From Pseudomonas sp. QS1027 (GTDB lineage: Bacteria > Pseudomonadota > Gammaproteobacteria > Pseudomonadales > Pseudomonadaceae), in the NCBI RefSeq assembly GCF_002814235.1, contig NZ_PHSU01000033.1, positions 186,001 to 250,000 of the forward strand: DNA of 64,000 nucleotides, in the 5' to 3' direction. The notes under the pieces are model-generated. The model was not told where the DNA came from. It saw only the letters and a list, made by a program, of their open reading frames with translations, and did not search any database. Of this stretch, positions 54,198 through 63,328 are shown in pieces (the first letter of the stretch is position 1; each line of letters opens with the position of its first letter). The position numbers were made by a program, and so were the translations under genes.

Positions 54198-54554
54198 ATG
54201 AAGTGGGGTGTGTGGGCGTTGGTTGCTCTGGTCATGAGCGGGTGTGCGAGCGTATCGGACATCGAGCAGTCACCGCCGACGATGGCCGTGATTTCCGGCA
54301 AGAAGCCCATGGCTTATGCCCAGTGTTTCGATACGCGGTTGACCAAGGATCGCGGGCCTTCGCTGATCGAGCCTTATCACAAGGACGGGGTCAAGGTGGT
54401 CGTACGTGACCAGTTTTCCACCCATCCATCGGCGGTGCTGATTATTGAAGAGCGCTCCAGCGGCAGCAGCATCAAGGTCTTCGAGAGCATGTCGAATTTT
54501 CCCTTGCGCTCCAAGGCGGTACTCAATGCCGCGGAGCATTGTATTTCAGGCTGA
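54198..54554 (+). CDS. Small lipoprotein, function unknown
   Basis: A 118-residue lipoprotein, ATG 54198 after GGAGATTTGC. Signal MKWGVWALVALVMSGC gives lipobox MSGC. Mature part contains KPMAYAQCFDTRLTKDRGPSLIEPY and ends LNAAEHCISG; two cysteines may pair. No family recognised. Confidence 0.6.
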   Translation: MKWGVWALVALVMSGCASVSDIEQSPPTMAVISGKKPMAYAQCFDTRLTKDRGPSLIEPYHKDGVKVVVRDQFSTHPSAVLIIEERSSGSSIKVFESMSNFPLRSKAVLNAAEHCISG

Positions 54555-54589
54555 ACCTTGCGCTGCGCATGCCCGGGCAGCGCCCATGG

Positions 54590-54871
54590 CTATTTGCACT
54601 TGACGATCACCGTGCGGCTTTTGAAGTTGCCCACGTCGACGCCCAGGGTCTTGTCGCTTTCCTTGGGCGACGGGGTGCCATCGGTGCCGACGATGCTGTA
54701 GCCGGTACCGGCACAGGAGGCATCGGCCTTCTCGTAGCACTTGGCCCAGGACATCGCTTCGCCCGAACAGTCGATGGCCAGGCCCTGCTGGCCGTTGTTC
54801 AGGTAGGTTTTCGACGCCGTGGCGCAGCCGCCAAGGGCCAGTAGAGCGGTCAGTACCAGAAATTTGTTCAT
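54590..54871 (-). CDS. Small lipoprotein, function unknown
   Basis: A 93-residue lipoprotein from ATG 54871: MNKFLVLTALLALGGC (lipobox LGGC). The mature part holds LAIDCSGEAMSWAKCYEKADASCAGTGYSIVG, a cysteine pattern seen in small Pseudomonas lipoproteins, and ends TVIVKCK. It lies 7 bp downstream of a 62-residue gene on the same strand. Function unknown. Confidence 0.65.
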   Translation of the reverse strand: MNKFLVLTALLALGGCATASKTYLNNGQQGLAIDCSGEAMSWAKCYEKADASCAGTGYSIVGTDGTPSPKESDKTLGVDVGNFKSRTVIVKCK

Positions 54872-54878
54872 GCCGGTT

Positions 54879-55067
54879 TCAATCCTTGTTGCCACGGCGC
54901 CGGGCGGCGGGCGCAGGGGTGTCTTCGAACACCGAGGCCACTTCAATGGCCAGCGCTTCGGTCGGGAACGGACCGGCAACCGCTTCGCCATTGATCCCGG
55001 TCAGCCACCATTGGCCATCTTTTGCTTGGTTGATCAGGTAACCGTTCACGTTCTTTGCTGCCGACAT
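54879..55067 (-). CDS. Small hypothetical protein
   Basis: A 62-residue protein MSAAKNVNGYLINQAKDGQWWLTGINGEAVAGPFPTEALAIEVASVFED with a basic tail (PAPAARRRGNKD). No membrane segment or known domain; the WWLTGINGE(A) stretch is conserved-looking. Co-transcribed with the next lipoprotein. Confidence 0.55.
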   Translation of the reverse strand: MSAAKNVNGYLINQAKDGQWWLTGINGEAVAGPFPTEALAIEVASVFEDTPAPAARRRGNKD

Positions 55068-55344
55068 CGATCTGTCTCATGGGCTGATGAAAGTTGCTGA
55101 TGATAGCTCAGATCAAGGCATAAACCGTCAATAGCGGCTAGAGTTGCTGGCCGAAGCGTAAAGGTCGAGGCTTGACCGGACCGGTGAGCGCCGGATGTAG
55201 CAAAATTTGACACAATCCCGGAACTATCTGCCGTCAGGTTTCTCTAGATTGACGTCAGTCTGCTATCAGCAGGGCATTGTAAGGTGACCGCTGCCTGATT
55301 AGACTGCGCCGAAACTTGTACACACCGCCCTTTCAAGGACTTAT

Positions 55345-56184
55345 ATGATCAAGAAATGCTTGTTCCCAGCAGCCGGTTACGGTACTCGCTTCCTCCCAGC
55401 GACTAAAGCCATGCCCAAGGAAATGCTGCCGGTGGTGAACAAGCCACTGATCCAGTACGGCGTCGAGGAAGCGCTGGATGCCGGCCTGACCGAGATCTCG
55501 ATTGTGACCGGTCGCGGCAAACGCGCACTGGAAGACCACTTCGACATCAGCTACGAGCTGGAAAACCAGATCAAGGGCACCGACAAGGAAAAGTACCTGG
55601 TCGGTATCCGCAAACTGCTGGACGAGTGCTCGTTCTCCTACACCCGTCAGACCGAAATGAAAGGCCTGGGTCACGCGATCCTGACCGGCCGTCCATTGAT
55701 CGGTGACGAACCCTTCGCCGTGGTACTGGCGGACGACCTGTGCGTCAACCTCGAAGGCGACGGCGTCCTGACCCAGATGGTCAAGCTGTACAAGCAGTAT
55801 CGCTGCACCATCGTTGCGATCCAGGAAGTGGATCCGCAGGAAACCAACAAGTACGGCGTGATTGCCGGCGACCTGATCGGTGACGACCTGTACCGCGTGC
55901 GCAACATGGTCGAGAAACCGAAGCCGGAAGATGCACCGTCGAACCTGGCGATCATCGGTCGTTACATCCTGACTCCGGACATCTTCGCCCTGATCGAACA
56001 GACCGAACCAGGCAAGGGTGGCGAGATCCAGATCACCGACGCCCTGATGAAACAGGCCCAGGACGGTTGCGTGATTGCCTACAAGTTCAAAGGCAAGCGT
56101 TTCGACTGCGGCGGCGCCGAAGGTTACATTGAAGCGACCAACTTCTGCTTTGAGCACTTCTACAAGACTGGCAAGGCCTACTGA
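55345..56184 (+). CDS. galU: UTP-glucose-1-phosphate uridylyltransferase GalU
   Basis: A 279-residue nucleotidyltransferase making UDP-glucose from glucose 1-phosphate and UTP, needed for lipopolysaccharide, exopolysaccharide and trehalose synthesis. Signature parts: MIKKCLFPAAGYGTRFLPATKAMPKEMLP, GLGHAILTGRPLIGDEPFAVVLADDL and GGEIQITDALMKQ. A 260-bp gap precedes it; a terminator follows at 56221-56245. Complete. Confidence 0.96.
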   Translation: MIKKCLFPAAGYGTRFLPATKAMPKEMLPVVNKPLIQYGVEEALDAGLTEISIVTGRGKRALEDHFDISYELENQIKGTDKEKYLVGIRKLLDECSFSYTRQTEMKGLGHAILTGRPLIGDEPFAVVLADDLCVNLEGDGVLTQMVKLYKQYRCTIVAIQEVDPQETNKYGVIAGDLIGDDLYRVRNMVEKPKPEDAPSNLAIIGRYILTPDIFALIEQTEPGKGGEIQITDALMKQAQDGCVIAYKFKGKRFDCGGAEGYIEATNFCFEHFYKTGKAY

Positions 56185-56220
56185 TAGGTCTGCCCTGGTA
56201 GCAGGTACCGCGTAGAAAGA

Positions 56221-56245
56221 AAGCCACCCACCCGGGTGGCTTTTT
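56221..56245 (+). terminator. Intrinsic terminator after galU
   Basis: GCCACCC (56223-56229) and GGGTGGC (56234-56240) stem followed by TTTTT. Classical rho-independent structure 35 bp past the galU stop. Confidence 0.85.
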
Positions 56246-56326
56246 CGTTGGTGCGCCCTCATGTATGCCTGACGCTGACCCAGAAGGCTACAGCGGGTAT
56301 GCTGTGCGCCTGCCGAGGAGATTGAA

Positions 56327-57685
56327 ATGGCCTACGATTTTGACCTGTTTGTGATTGGCGCCGGTTCCGGCGGTGTGCGTGCGGCGCGGTTTGCCGCGGG
56401 ATTTGGCGCCAAGGTGGCGGTGGTTGAAAGCCGTTATCTGGGTGGCACCTGCGTCAACGTCGGCTGTGTGCCGAAAAAGCTGCTGGTGTACGGTGCGCAT
56501 TTCGCCGAGGACTTCGAGCAGGCCAAGGGTTTTGGCTGGTCGCTGGGTGAAGCGGACTTCGACTGGGCGACCCTGATCGCCAACAAGGACAAGGAAATTC
56601 ACCGTCTCAATGATATCTACCGCAGCCTGCTGGTCAACAGCGGCGTAACCCTGCTCGAAGGTCACGGCAAGCTGGTGGACCCGCATCAGGTTGAAGTCAA
56701 CGGCCAACGCTACAGCGCCAGGCACATCCTGATCGCCACCGGTGGCTGGCCGCAGATTCCCGACATTCCGGGCAGCGAGCACGCCATCAGTTCCAATGAA
56801 GCCTTCTTCCTCAAGGAACTGCCCAAGCGCATCCTGGTGGTCGGTGGTGGCTACATCGCCGTTGAATTCGCCGGGATCTTCCACGGCCTGGGTGCCAATA
56901 CCCAACTGCTGTATCGCGGTGACCTGTTCCTGCGCGGTTTCGACGGTTCGGTGCGCCGTCATCTGCAGGAAGAACTGACCAAGCGCGGCCTGGGCCTGAA
57001 CTTCAACGCCGATATCGAACGGATCGACAAACAGGCCGACGGCAGCCTCAAGGCCACCCTCAAGGACGGTCGCGAGCTGGAAGCCGATTGCATCTTCTAC
57101 GCCACTGGCCGGCGGCCGATGCTGGACAACCTGGGCTTGGAAAACACCGGGGTGAAGCTGGACAAGAACGGCTTTATCCAGGTCGACGAGCAATACCAGA
57201 CCAGCGAACCGTCGATCCTCGCCCTGGGCGATGTCATCGGTCGTGTGCAGCTGACCCCGGTGGCCCTGGCCGAAGGCATGGCGGTGGCCCGTCGTCTGTT
57301 CAAGCCCGAACAGTATCGTCCGGTGGACTATGCGATGATTCCGACGGCGGTGTTCAGCCTGCCGAATATCGGCACCGTCGGCCTGAGCGAAGAGCAGGCG
57401 CGGGAGCAGGGCCACGAGGTGCAGATCTTCGAAAGCCGTTTCCGGCCGATGAAGCTGACCCTGACCGAGTGCCAGGAGCGGACCCTGATGAAGCTGGTGG
57501 TGGACGCCAAGACCGACAAGGTATTGGGTTGCCACATGGTCGGGCCGGATGCGGGGGAAATCGTCCAGGGGCTGGCCATTGCCTTGAAGGCCGGCGCCAC
57601 CAAGCAGCATTTCGACGAAACCATCGGTGTGCATCCGACGGCGGCTGAAGAGTTCGTCACCATGCGCACGCCGGTTGCTGGCTGA
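56327..57685 (+). CDS. gor: Glutathione reductase
   Basis: A 452-residue FAD-dependent disulfide oxidoreductase reducing glutathione disulfide with NADPH. FAD motif [14 protein letters not shown], redox-active disulfide [18 protein letters not shown] motif [18 protein letters not shown] and the C-terminal HxxxxEE histidine in [23 protein letters not shown] precedes ATG 56327. Usual pseudomonad length; adjacent to galU as in relatives. Complete. Confidence 0.95.
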   Translation: MAYDFDLFVIGAGSGGVRAARFAAGFGAKVAVVESRYLGGTCVNVGCVPKKLLVYGAHFAEDFEQAKGFGWSLGEADFDWATLIANKDKEIHRLNDIYRSLLVNSGVTLLEGHGKLVDPHQVEVNGQRYSARHILIATGGWPQIPDIPGSEHAISSNEAFFLKELPKRILVVGGGYIAVEFAGIFHGLGANTQLLYRGDLFLRGFDGSVRRHLQEELTKRGLGLNFNADIERIDKQADGSLKATLKDGRELEADCIFYATGRRPMLDNLGLENTGVKLDKNGFIQVDEQYQTSEPSILALGDVIGRVQLTPVALAEGMAVARRLFKPEQYRPVDYAMIPTAVFSLPNIGTVGLSEEQAREQGHEVQIFESRFRPMKLTLTECQERTLMKLVVDAKTDKVLGCHMVGPDAGEIVQGLAIALKAGATKQHFDETIGVHPTAAEEFVTMRTPVAG

Positions 57686-57688
57686 GCC

Positions 57689-58456
57689 ATGGCCCTGGCC
57701 GCACCGCCGGACCTGAGCGACACCGGCAGGCCGGTACAGCCCCTGGCCCGGACTTACCCGCGGGGCTTGTTTATCGAGCCCCATGCCCATGTCTGGGGCC
57801 AGTTGCTTTATGCGATGTCGGGGGTGATGTGGGTCGAGACGCCCCACGAGGCCCTGGCGGTCCCACCGCAGCGCGCGGTGTGGCTGCCGCCCGGCGTGCC
57901 CCATGGGATCCGGGTGGTGTCGGACCTGCAGATGCGCAATATCTACCTGCGTCCGGCGTTGGCCGAAACCCTTGAAGACACGGTCCAGGTGATCGAGGTC
58001 GGCGGCCTGCTGCGCGAGTTGATCGTGCATCTGGTGGAGCTGGCCGAGGATCCCCAGGGCGACTATTACGAGGCGCTGGTCAATCTGGCGCTGCTGGAAC
58101 TCAAGCGCGCGCGACGCGCGTTTCTGAAAATCCCCATGCCCTCGGACAGTGATCGCCGGTTGATGAACCTGTGTCAGGCGGTCATGAGCGCGCCGTCGTT
58201 GGACATCTCCTTCGAGCAGCACGCGCAATCGGCCGGGGCCAGCGTGCGGACCCTGGCGCGTTTGTTCCAGGGCGAACTGGGCATGGGCTTCGCCGAATGG
58301 CGGCGCCAGGTGCAATTGGCGACCGCCGTGGCGGAGCTGATCCAGGGCGTGCCGGTCAGTCGTATCGCTCGGGAGCTGGGCTACTCGCCGAGTAGTTTCA
58401 GCGATATGTTCCGGCGTGCCCTGGGGGTTGCTCCGTCCCAGTATCCAGCGGGCTGA
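57689..58456 (+). CDS. AraC-family transcriptional regulator with N-terminal cupin
   Basis: A 255-residue regulator. Residues 20-100 are a cupin-like sensing domain (HAHVWGQLLYAMSGVMWVET, WLPPGVPHGIRV). The C-terminal 100 residues are the two-HTH AraC domain (LDISFEQHAQSAGASVRTLARLF, GVPVSRIARELGYSPSSFSDMFRRALG). It starts 3 bp after gor on the same strand, with unknown ligand. Possibly regulates a nearby reductase or transporter. Confidence 0.88.
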   Translation: MALAAPPDLSDTGRPVQPLARTYPRGLFIEPHAHVWGQLLYAMSGVMWVETPHEALAVPPQRAVWLPPGVPHGIRVVSDLQMRNIYLRPALAETLEDTVQVIEVGGLLRELIVHLVELAEDPQGDYYEALVNLALLELKRARRAFLKIPMPSDSDRRLMNLCQAVMSAPSLDISFEQHAQSAGASVRTLARLFQGELGMGFAEWRRQVQLATAVAELIQGVPVSRIARELGYSPSSFSDMFRRALGVAPSQYPAG

Positions 58457-58573
58457 CGAGCGCCGTTCCCACAGGGGAGGGTGTTTTGGCCGAAAGACAG
58501 AAGCCTTTGGCCGACGCCCCCGCTTTGCCGGTCATAGACTCTGGGCATTCCCTCAACGAGCCCGGAGTTCGTC

Positions 58574-58747
58574 ATGAGCTACCTTGTTTCTCTCGCCATC
58601 GGTATCGCCGTCGGCCTGCTTTACGGCGGGCTCGACTTCCGCTCCCCGGCACCGCCCGCCGTGGCCCTGGTAGGCCTTTTGGGCATGCAACTGGGTGAAA
58701 AGGCCTGGCCCCTGGGCAAGCAATTGGTTGCCGGCTGGCTGTCCTGA
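58574..58747 (+). CDS. XapX domain-containing small membrane protein
   Basis: A 57-residue protein, ATG 58574 after CCGGAG. Two hydrophobic segments (SLAIGIAVGLLYGGLDF and APPAVALVGLLGMQLGEKA) match the XapX domain, a short membrane module of unknown function. Just upstream of the quinone-oxidoreductase-like gene, 34 bp, so likely co-transcribed. Confidence 0.8.
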   Translation: MSYLVSLAIGIAVGLLYGGLDFRSPAPPAVALVGLLGMQLGEKAWPLGKQLVAGWLS

Positions 58748-58781
58748 ATCCCACGTTTTTTACTGACTGGATGCGTACTTT

Positions 58782-59741
58782 ATGAAAGCCCTGCAATTTG
58801 CGAAAACCGGTGATCTCTCGGCCCTGCAACTGGTCGACGTTCCCACCCCTGTGCCTGCTGCCGGAGAAGTCCTGGTGCAGATCAAGGCGGCCGGCCTGAA
58901 CCCCAGCGATGTGAAAAACGTGCTGGGTCGTTTCTCCTACACCACGCTGCCACGGATTCCCGGGCGGGACTTCGCCGGTGTGGTGATCGAAGGACCGCAA
59001 GCGTTGCTCGGCCAGGAAGTCTGGGGTACCGGCAAGGAGTTGGGTTTTACCGGCGACGGTTCCCATGCCCAATACCTGACCCTGCCCGCCAGCGGCGTGG
59101 CGATCAAGCCGACGCACCTGAGCTTCGCCCAGGCCGCCAGCCTCGGCGTGCCGTTCACCACCGCTTGGGATGCCCTGGAACGCAGCCTGGTGAACGCCGA
59201 CACACGTTTGCTGGTGATCGGTGCCAATGGCGCCGTCGGCAGCGCCGCGTTGGCCCTGGCAAAGATTCGCGGGGCGCGGGTACTGGGTGCGGTGCGCCGT
59301 GCGGAGCAGGTCAAGGCGCTTCAGGACAAGGGTTTTGATGCCATTCAACTGGACAAGCCGGAAGACCTGGCGGCGGCGGTCAACGGCGTCTTTCCAGGCG
59401 GCGCCGATGTGATCTTCGACACTACCGGTTTCTGGCTGCCGGCGGCGGTGACGGCCCTGGCGCCTTTCGGCCGGATCGCGATCATCGCCGCACCGGTGGA
59501 CGGCCATGTGCAGTTGCCGGCCCTGGCCCTGTATCGCAAGGGCGGCTCGGTGGTCGGGATCAACTCGTTGCTCTACGGCACCGAGGCCTGTGCGCGGATG
59601 CTCGACCAGTTCGGGCGCTTCTTTGACGAGGGCTTGCTGGAACTGCCGACGGGGCTGCTGGAGTCGCCGCTGTCCGAGGGCCTGGCGCGTTATGCCGAGG
59701 TCAACCAGGGCGGCAGTGACAAGGTAATCCTGTTGCCTTGA
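58782..59741 (+). CDS. Quinone oxidoreductase-like zinc-independent MDR dehydrogenase
   Basis: A 319-residue NADPH-dependent medium-chain oxidoreductase. AGLNPSDVKNVLG near 45, PRIPGRDFAGVVIEG, then the cofactor segment RLLVIGANGAVGSAALALAKIRGARVLGAVRR. No catalytic zinc cysteines, so it resembles quinone or enone reductases. Follows the XapX gene. Substrate unknown. Confidence 0.85.
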   Translation: MKALQFAKTGDLSALQLVDVPTPVPAAGEVLVQIKAAGLNPSDVKNVLGRFSYTTLPRIPGRDFAGVVIEGPQALLGQEVWGTGKELGFTGDGSHAQYLTLPASGVAIKPTHLSFAQAASLGVPFTTAWDALERSLVNADTRLLVIGANGAVGSAALALAKIRGARVLGAVRRAEQVKALQDKGFDAIQLDKPEDLAAAVNGVFPGGADVIFDTTGFWLPAAVTALAPFGRIAIIAAPVDGHVQLPALALYRKGGSVVGINSLLYGTEACARMLDQFGRFFDEGLLELPTGLLESPLSEGLARYAEVNQGGSDKVILLP

Positions 59742-59822
59742 GGCCCTGAGTCGAGACAGGGACCTGCGCAAATATCGGCGGCTTGAGCTACAACTGTCTT
59801 GCTCATTCAAGGAGACGGCTCA

Positions 59823-60281
59823 ATGTTCGCTCACTGGTCCCTGGCAGCACTTCACCTTCTGGCGTTCGGTATTGCCCTGGCGGCGGTATTCGCACGTGCC
59901 GGGGCCTTGCGCCGCCTCACCGGCACCAGCCCGGCCGAGCTGCGGCAGGTATTTGTCTGGGACAACCTCTGGGGCATCAGCGCCGGTGTCTTGTTGATCA
60001 CCGGTGGTCTGCGTGCTTTCGGTGGTTTCGAGAAGGGTACGGATTACTACCTGCACCAGCCGCTGTTCCACCTCAAGTTGACCTTGTTCGTGATTATCCT
60101 GCTGCTGGAGCTGTCACCGATGATCACCTTGATCAAATGGCGTATCGCCCAGAAGAAGGGCACGCCCGTGGATATCGGCCGTGCCCGTGTGTTCGCGCGG
60201 ATCAGCCATATCGAAGCGCTGCTGATCATGCTGATGGTGATTGCCGCCAGCGGCATGGCCCGGGGATTCCTGGCTGTGTAG
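59823..60281 (+). CDS. DUF2214 family membrane protein
   Basis: A 152-residue inner-membrane protein with four predicted helices (HWSLAALHLLAFGIALAAVFA, FVWDNLWGISAGVLLITGGL, FHLKLTLFVIILLLELSPM, IEALLIMLMVIAASGMA). Matches DUF2214, unknown function; conserved His pairs recall some haem or quinone proteins, unproven. AAGGAGACGGC precedes ATG 59823. Confidence 0.82.
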   Translation: MFAHWSLAALHLLAFGIALAAVFARAGALRRLTGTSPAELRQVFVWDNLWGISAGVLLITGGLRAFGGFEKGTDYYLHQPLFHLKLTLFVIILLLELSPMITLIKWRIAQKKGTPVDIGRARVFARISHIEALLIMLMVIAASGMARGFLAV

Positions 60282-60287
60282 GGGGCG

Positions 60288-60833
60288 TCAGGGCTGCAGG
60301 TGCAAACTCGCCCGAATGCCATTGACCACCGGCTCGACACTCTTGTAACCCTCCGCCGAGCCGGCATAAAGCAAGGAATACGCCTTGCCTTCACGGGCCG
60401 CGGCGACCAGGGTCTGGGTCATCACGTGACCGCCGTTCTGGGTGATGGTGCAGGTGGTTTCCACCGCCGCCATGCCACCCAGCGTGCTGTCGTGAATCCG
60501 GTTGCAGACACTCATGAAACCGCGCTCGACGAAATTCTTCTGCACCGCCTTGCGCATCTCCAGCAAGACCCCGGGGAGGTTGACTGCGTGGTCGGGGTTG
60601 AGTCCCGACTCGGTCAACTCCATGACCATCAGCGGATCGCCGTTGGCGTCGTTCTTCACCGCGCGTTGGCGCAGGCCGCTGATCACTTCACCGGCGGCGT
60701 TCTGGGCCGGGGGCAGGGTCTGCACCTCCCAGTCGCCGGGCCAGGTGATGATCAGGTCGTCAGCCAGGGCCGACGAGCTGCCCAGGAGCAGGAGAAGGGC
60801 GGTAAAGCAGGCACGACATTGCACGGAGGTCAT
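60288..60833 (-). CDS. Exported protein of unknown function (DUF4946-like)
   Basis: A 181-residue protein with signal peptide (CFTALLLLLGSSSALA). Mature part LIITWPGDWEVQTLPPAQN, GLRQRAVKNDANGDPLMVMELTES and MSVCNRIHDSTLGGMAAVETTCTITQNGGHVMTQTLV resembles the Pseudomonas DUF4946 family. The ribosome site is weak. It converges on the DUF2214 gene, 6 bp apart. Function unknown. Confidence 0.68.
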   Translation of the reverse strand: MTSVQCRACFTALLLLLGSSSALADDLIITWPGDWEVQTLPPAQNAAGEVISGLRQRAVKNDANGDPLMVMELTESGLNPDHAVNLPGVLLEMRKAVQKNFVERGFMSVCNRIHDSTLGGMAAVETTCTITQNGGHVMTQTLVAAAREGKAYSLLYAGSAEGYKSVEPVVNGIRASLHLQP

Positions 60834-61062
60834 GGGAGGGCACTGATCGAGAGGCTGAAATTGATTGTTACAGTGTATCAATACTCCACGGGTGATGGCG
60901 GATAAAACTACCGCTGCAATCGACCGTTACTCAGCTAACCCTTTGCTTCTCAAGCTTAATCCCGGACAATCGCGCCCCTCTTATGGCCGGGACGCTGCCA
61001 GTGACACGTTTTTTATCCGTCCCGGTCGCGTGGTAATGACCGGCTAACGGAGATTCGACCGG

Positions 61063-62340
61063 ATGAATGACCAGGCCAACAGCGTCGACGAACACTATGA
61101 ATCGGCACCCGCTGCACTGAGCAGCTGGAGCCGCCAAGACACCACCTGGATGCTGGGCCTGTTCGGCACGGCCATCGGCGCGGGCACCCTGTTCCTGCCG
61201 ATCAACGCGGGGCTGGGCGGCTTCTGGCCGTTGCTGGTCCTGGCGGTGCTGGCGTTTCCCATGACCTTCTATGCCCACCGTGGCCTCACCCGTTTCGTGC
61301 TCTCCGGGCGCGATGGCGCGGACATCACCGAGGTGGTGGAAGAGCATTTCGGCGTCAAGGCCGGGGCACTGATCACCTTGCTGTATTTCTTCGCGATCTT
61401 CCCGATCCTGCTGATCTACAGCGTGGCACTGACCAATACCGTCGGCAGTTTCCTCGAACACCAGCTGCACATGGTGCCGCCACCGCGGGCGCTGTTGTCG
61501 TTGATGCTGATTCTCGGCCTGCTGGTGGTGGTCCGTTGCGGCGAGCAGGTGATCGTCAAGGCCATGAGCCTGATGGTCTATCCGTTTATCGTCGCCTTGC
61601 TGTTCCTGGCGGTGTACCTGGTGCCGCACTGGAACGGCGGCATCCTCGCCACGGCCAGCAGCCCGCCCGAGCCGTCGGCCTTGCTGCACACCTTGTGGCT
61701 GGCGATTCCGGTGATGGTGTTCTCCTTCAACCATTCGCCGATCATCTCGGCCTTCGCGGTTGACCAGAAGCGCCGTTATGGTGCCCACGCCGAAGAGCGC
61801 AGCTCGCAGATCCTGTCGCGGGCCCACCTGCTGATGGTGGTGATGGTGCTGTTCTTCGTCTTCAGTTGCGTGCTGACCCTGTCGCCGGCGCAGTTGGCCG
61901 AAGCCAAGGCGCAGAACCTGTCGATCCTGTCGTACCTGGCCAACCACTTCAGCAACCCGACCATCGCCTTCGCGGCGCCGTTGATTGCCTTCGTGGCTAT
62001 TTCCAAGTCGTTCCTGGGGCACTACATCGGGGCCAGCGAAGGCCTCAAGGGCCTGATCGCCAAGAGCGGCCGTAAGCCAGGCGCCAAGGCCCTGGACCGG
62101 ATGACCGCGGCGTTCATGCTGGTGGTGTGCTGGTTGGTGGCGACCTTGAACCCGAGCATTCTCGGCATGATCGAGACCCTCGGCGGGCCGATCATCGCGG
62201 CGCTGCTGTTCCTGATGCCGATGTACGCGATCCGTCGGGTGCCGGCGATGCGTCAGTATTCGGGGCAGGTGTCCAATGTGTTCGTCACGTTGGTAGGTTT
62301 GGTGGCGATTTCGGCGTTGATCTATTCGTTGTCGGCGTGA
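61063..62340 (+). CDS. Serine-type amino acid transporter (SdaC/HAAAP family)
   Basis: A 425-residue HAAAP permease with eleven predicted helices, related to SdaC serine and TdcC threonine transporters. SWSRQDTTWMLGLFGTAIGAGTLFLPINAG at the N-terminus and FSFNHSPIISAFAVDQ in the middle are diagnostic. GGAGATTCGACC precedes ATG 61063. Serine is the likely substrate but threonine or tryptophan cannot be excluded. Ends at a strong hairpin. Confidence 0.85.
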   Translation: MNDQANSVDEHYESAPAALSSWSRQDTTWMLGLFGTAIGAGTLFLPINAGLGGFWPLLVLAVLAFPMTFYAHRGLTRFVLSGRDGADITEVVEEHFGVKAGALITLLYFFAIFPILLIYSVALTNTVGSFLEHQLHMVPPPRALLSLMLILGLLVVVRCGEQVIVKAMSLMVYPFIVALLFLAVYLVPHWNGGILATASSPPEPSALLHTLWLAIPVMVFSFNHSPIISAFAVDQKRRYGAHAEERSSQILSRAHLLMVVMVLFFVFSCVLTLSPAQLAEAKAQNLSILSYLANHFSNPTIAFAAPLIAFVAISKSFLGHYIGASEGLKGLIAKSGRKPGAKALDRMTAAFMLVVCWLVATLNPSILGMIETLGGPIIAALLFLMPMYAIRRVPAMRQYSGQVSNVFVTLVGLVAISALIYSLSA

Positions 62341-62357
62341 CCTGAAACGCGGTTTCT

Positions 62358-62383
62358 GTGGGAGCTGGTCAGCCAGCTCCCAC
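62358..62383. terminator. Bidirectional REP-type hairpin terminator
   Basis: GTGGGAGCTGG (62358-62368) and CCAGCTCCCAC (62373-62383), an 11-bp perfect stem with a 4-base loop, between the transporter and the convergent cupin gene. Related in sequence to the REP arms elsewhere in the window. Confidence 0.7.
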
Positions 62384-62391
62384 GGGACACC

Positions 62392-62769
62392 TCAAACCCA
62401 GACGTCATTACTGGCCGTCAGATCCCCACCTTCTTCCCCTGTATTGACCACTCCGCGTGGTTCGATCAACAACATCTTGACCTCCCGCTCGGCATACGGC
62501 TTGTGCTCGATGCCCTTGGGCACCACCAGCATTTCGCCGGCTGCCAGATGCACCTGGCGATCGCGAAAGTCGATACGCAGCACGCCTTCCAAGATGATAA
62601 AGGTCTCATCGGTGTCGGCATGGGAATGCCAGACGAAATCACCTTCGACCTTCACCACCTTGAACTGGTAGTCGTTCATTTCGGCAACAATCCTGGGTTG
62701 CCAGTGCTCATTGAACAACGCGAGCTTTTCCGCGAAGTTGACCGGGGAGAGTGTTTGCGAAGCAGTCAT
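62392..62769 (-). CDS. Cupin-domain protein
   Basis: A 125-residue single-cupin protein with metal-binding motif 1 GDFVWHSHADTDETFIILEG and motif 2 around GEMLVVPKGIEHKP. Resembles small mannose-6-phosphate-isomerase-like cupins of unknown role. ATG 62769 chosen over an in-frame GTG at 62793. Last of a minus-strand unit PhzF-RidA-cupin. Confidence 0.85.
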   Translation of the reverse strand: MTASQTLSPVNFAEKLALFNEHWQPRIVAEMNDYQFKVVKVEGDFVWHSHADTDETFIILEGVLRIDFRDRQVHLAAGEMLVVPKGIEHKPYAEREVKMLLIEPRGVVNTGEEGGDLTASNDVWV

Positions 62770-62815
62770 GGGTTGGGTCTCATTGGGGATCACGGACGTT
62801 CAGCCTAGCACCGTC

Positions 62816-63328
62816 TCAACTGCGCAAACGAACCACGCCCTCGATCTCTACCGCCGCGCCACCCGGCAGGGACAACACGCCAATGGCCGATCGCGCATGC
62901 TGGCCGCGCTCGCCGAAGACCTGGACCAGCACCTCGGAGGCTGCGTTGATCACTTCGGATTGAGCGCCAAAGTCCGAGGGCGCTCGTACATAGCCAGTGA
63001 TTCGGACGACTTGCTCGACGCGCTCCAGATCGCCGTCGCAGGCCGCCGCGACAATCGACAGGAAGTTCGCCGTGCACAGCCGCGCCGCCTCCTGCGCCTG
63101 CTCCAGGGAAATGTCCTGGCCGACGATTCCGGTATGGCGGATCTCATGGTTGAAGCGCGGTACCTGGCCCGACACCCACAGCAGGTTGCCGTCGCGCACG
63201 CTCAACTTGAAGTGCCTGGGCACCACGAAGTTCTGCGGCGCTTCGTGGTAAATCGCCCGGAGCAGTGCCTGGAACGGTTGCCGGACCTCGGAGAAGGGCA
63301 GCCATTGCCGGTTGGAATCAGTGCTCAT
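62816..63328 (-). CDS. RidA family protein, long form
   Basis: A 170-residue RidA/YjgF-YER057c/UK114 member; classical RidA hydrolyses reactive 2-aminoacrylate. HFKLSVRDGNLLWVSGQVPR and ASEVLVQVFGERGQHARSAIGVLSLPGG contain the subunit-interface cleft Arg (ARSAIGV). It is longer than the usual 130 residues with an extra N-terminal 40 residues. Overlaps the PhzF gene's 3-prime end by 11 bp, so they are co-transcribed; a role on amino acid-derived imines is likely. Confidence 0.85.
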   Translation of the reverse strand: MSTDSNRQWLPFSEVRQPFQALLRAIYHEAPQNFVVPRHFKLSVRDGNLLWVSGQVPRFNHEIRHTGIVGQDISLEQAQEAARLCTANFLSIVAAACDGDLERVEQVVRITGYVRAPSDFGAQSEVINAASEVLVQVFGERGQHARSAIGVLSLPGGAAVEIEGVVRLRS

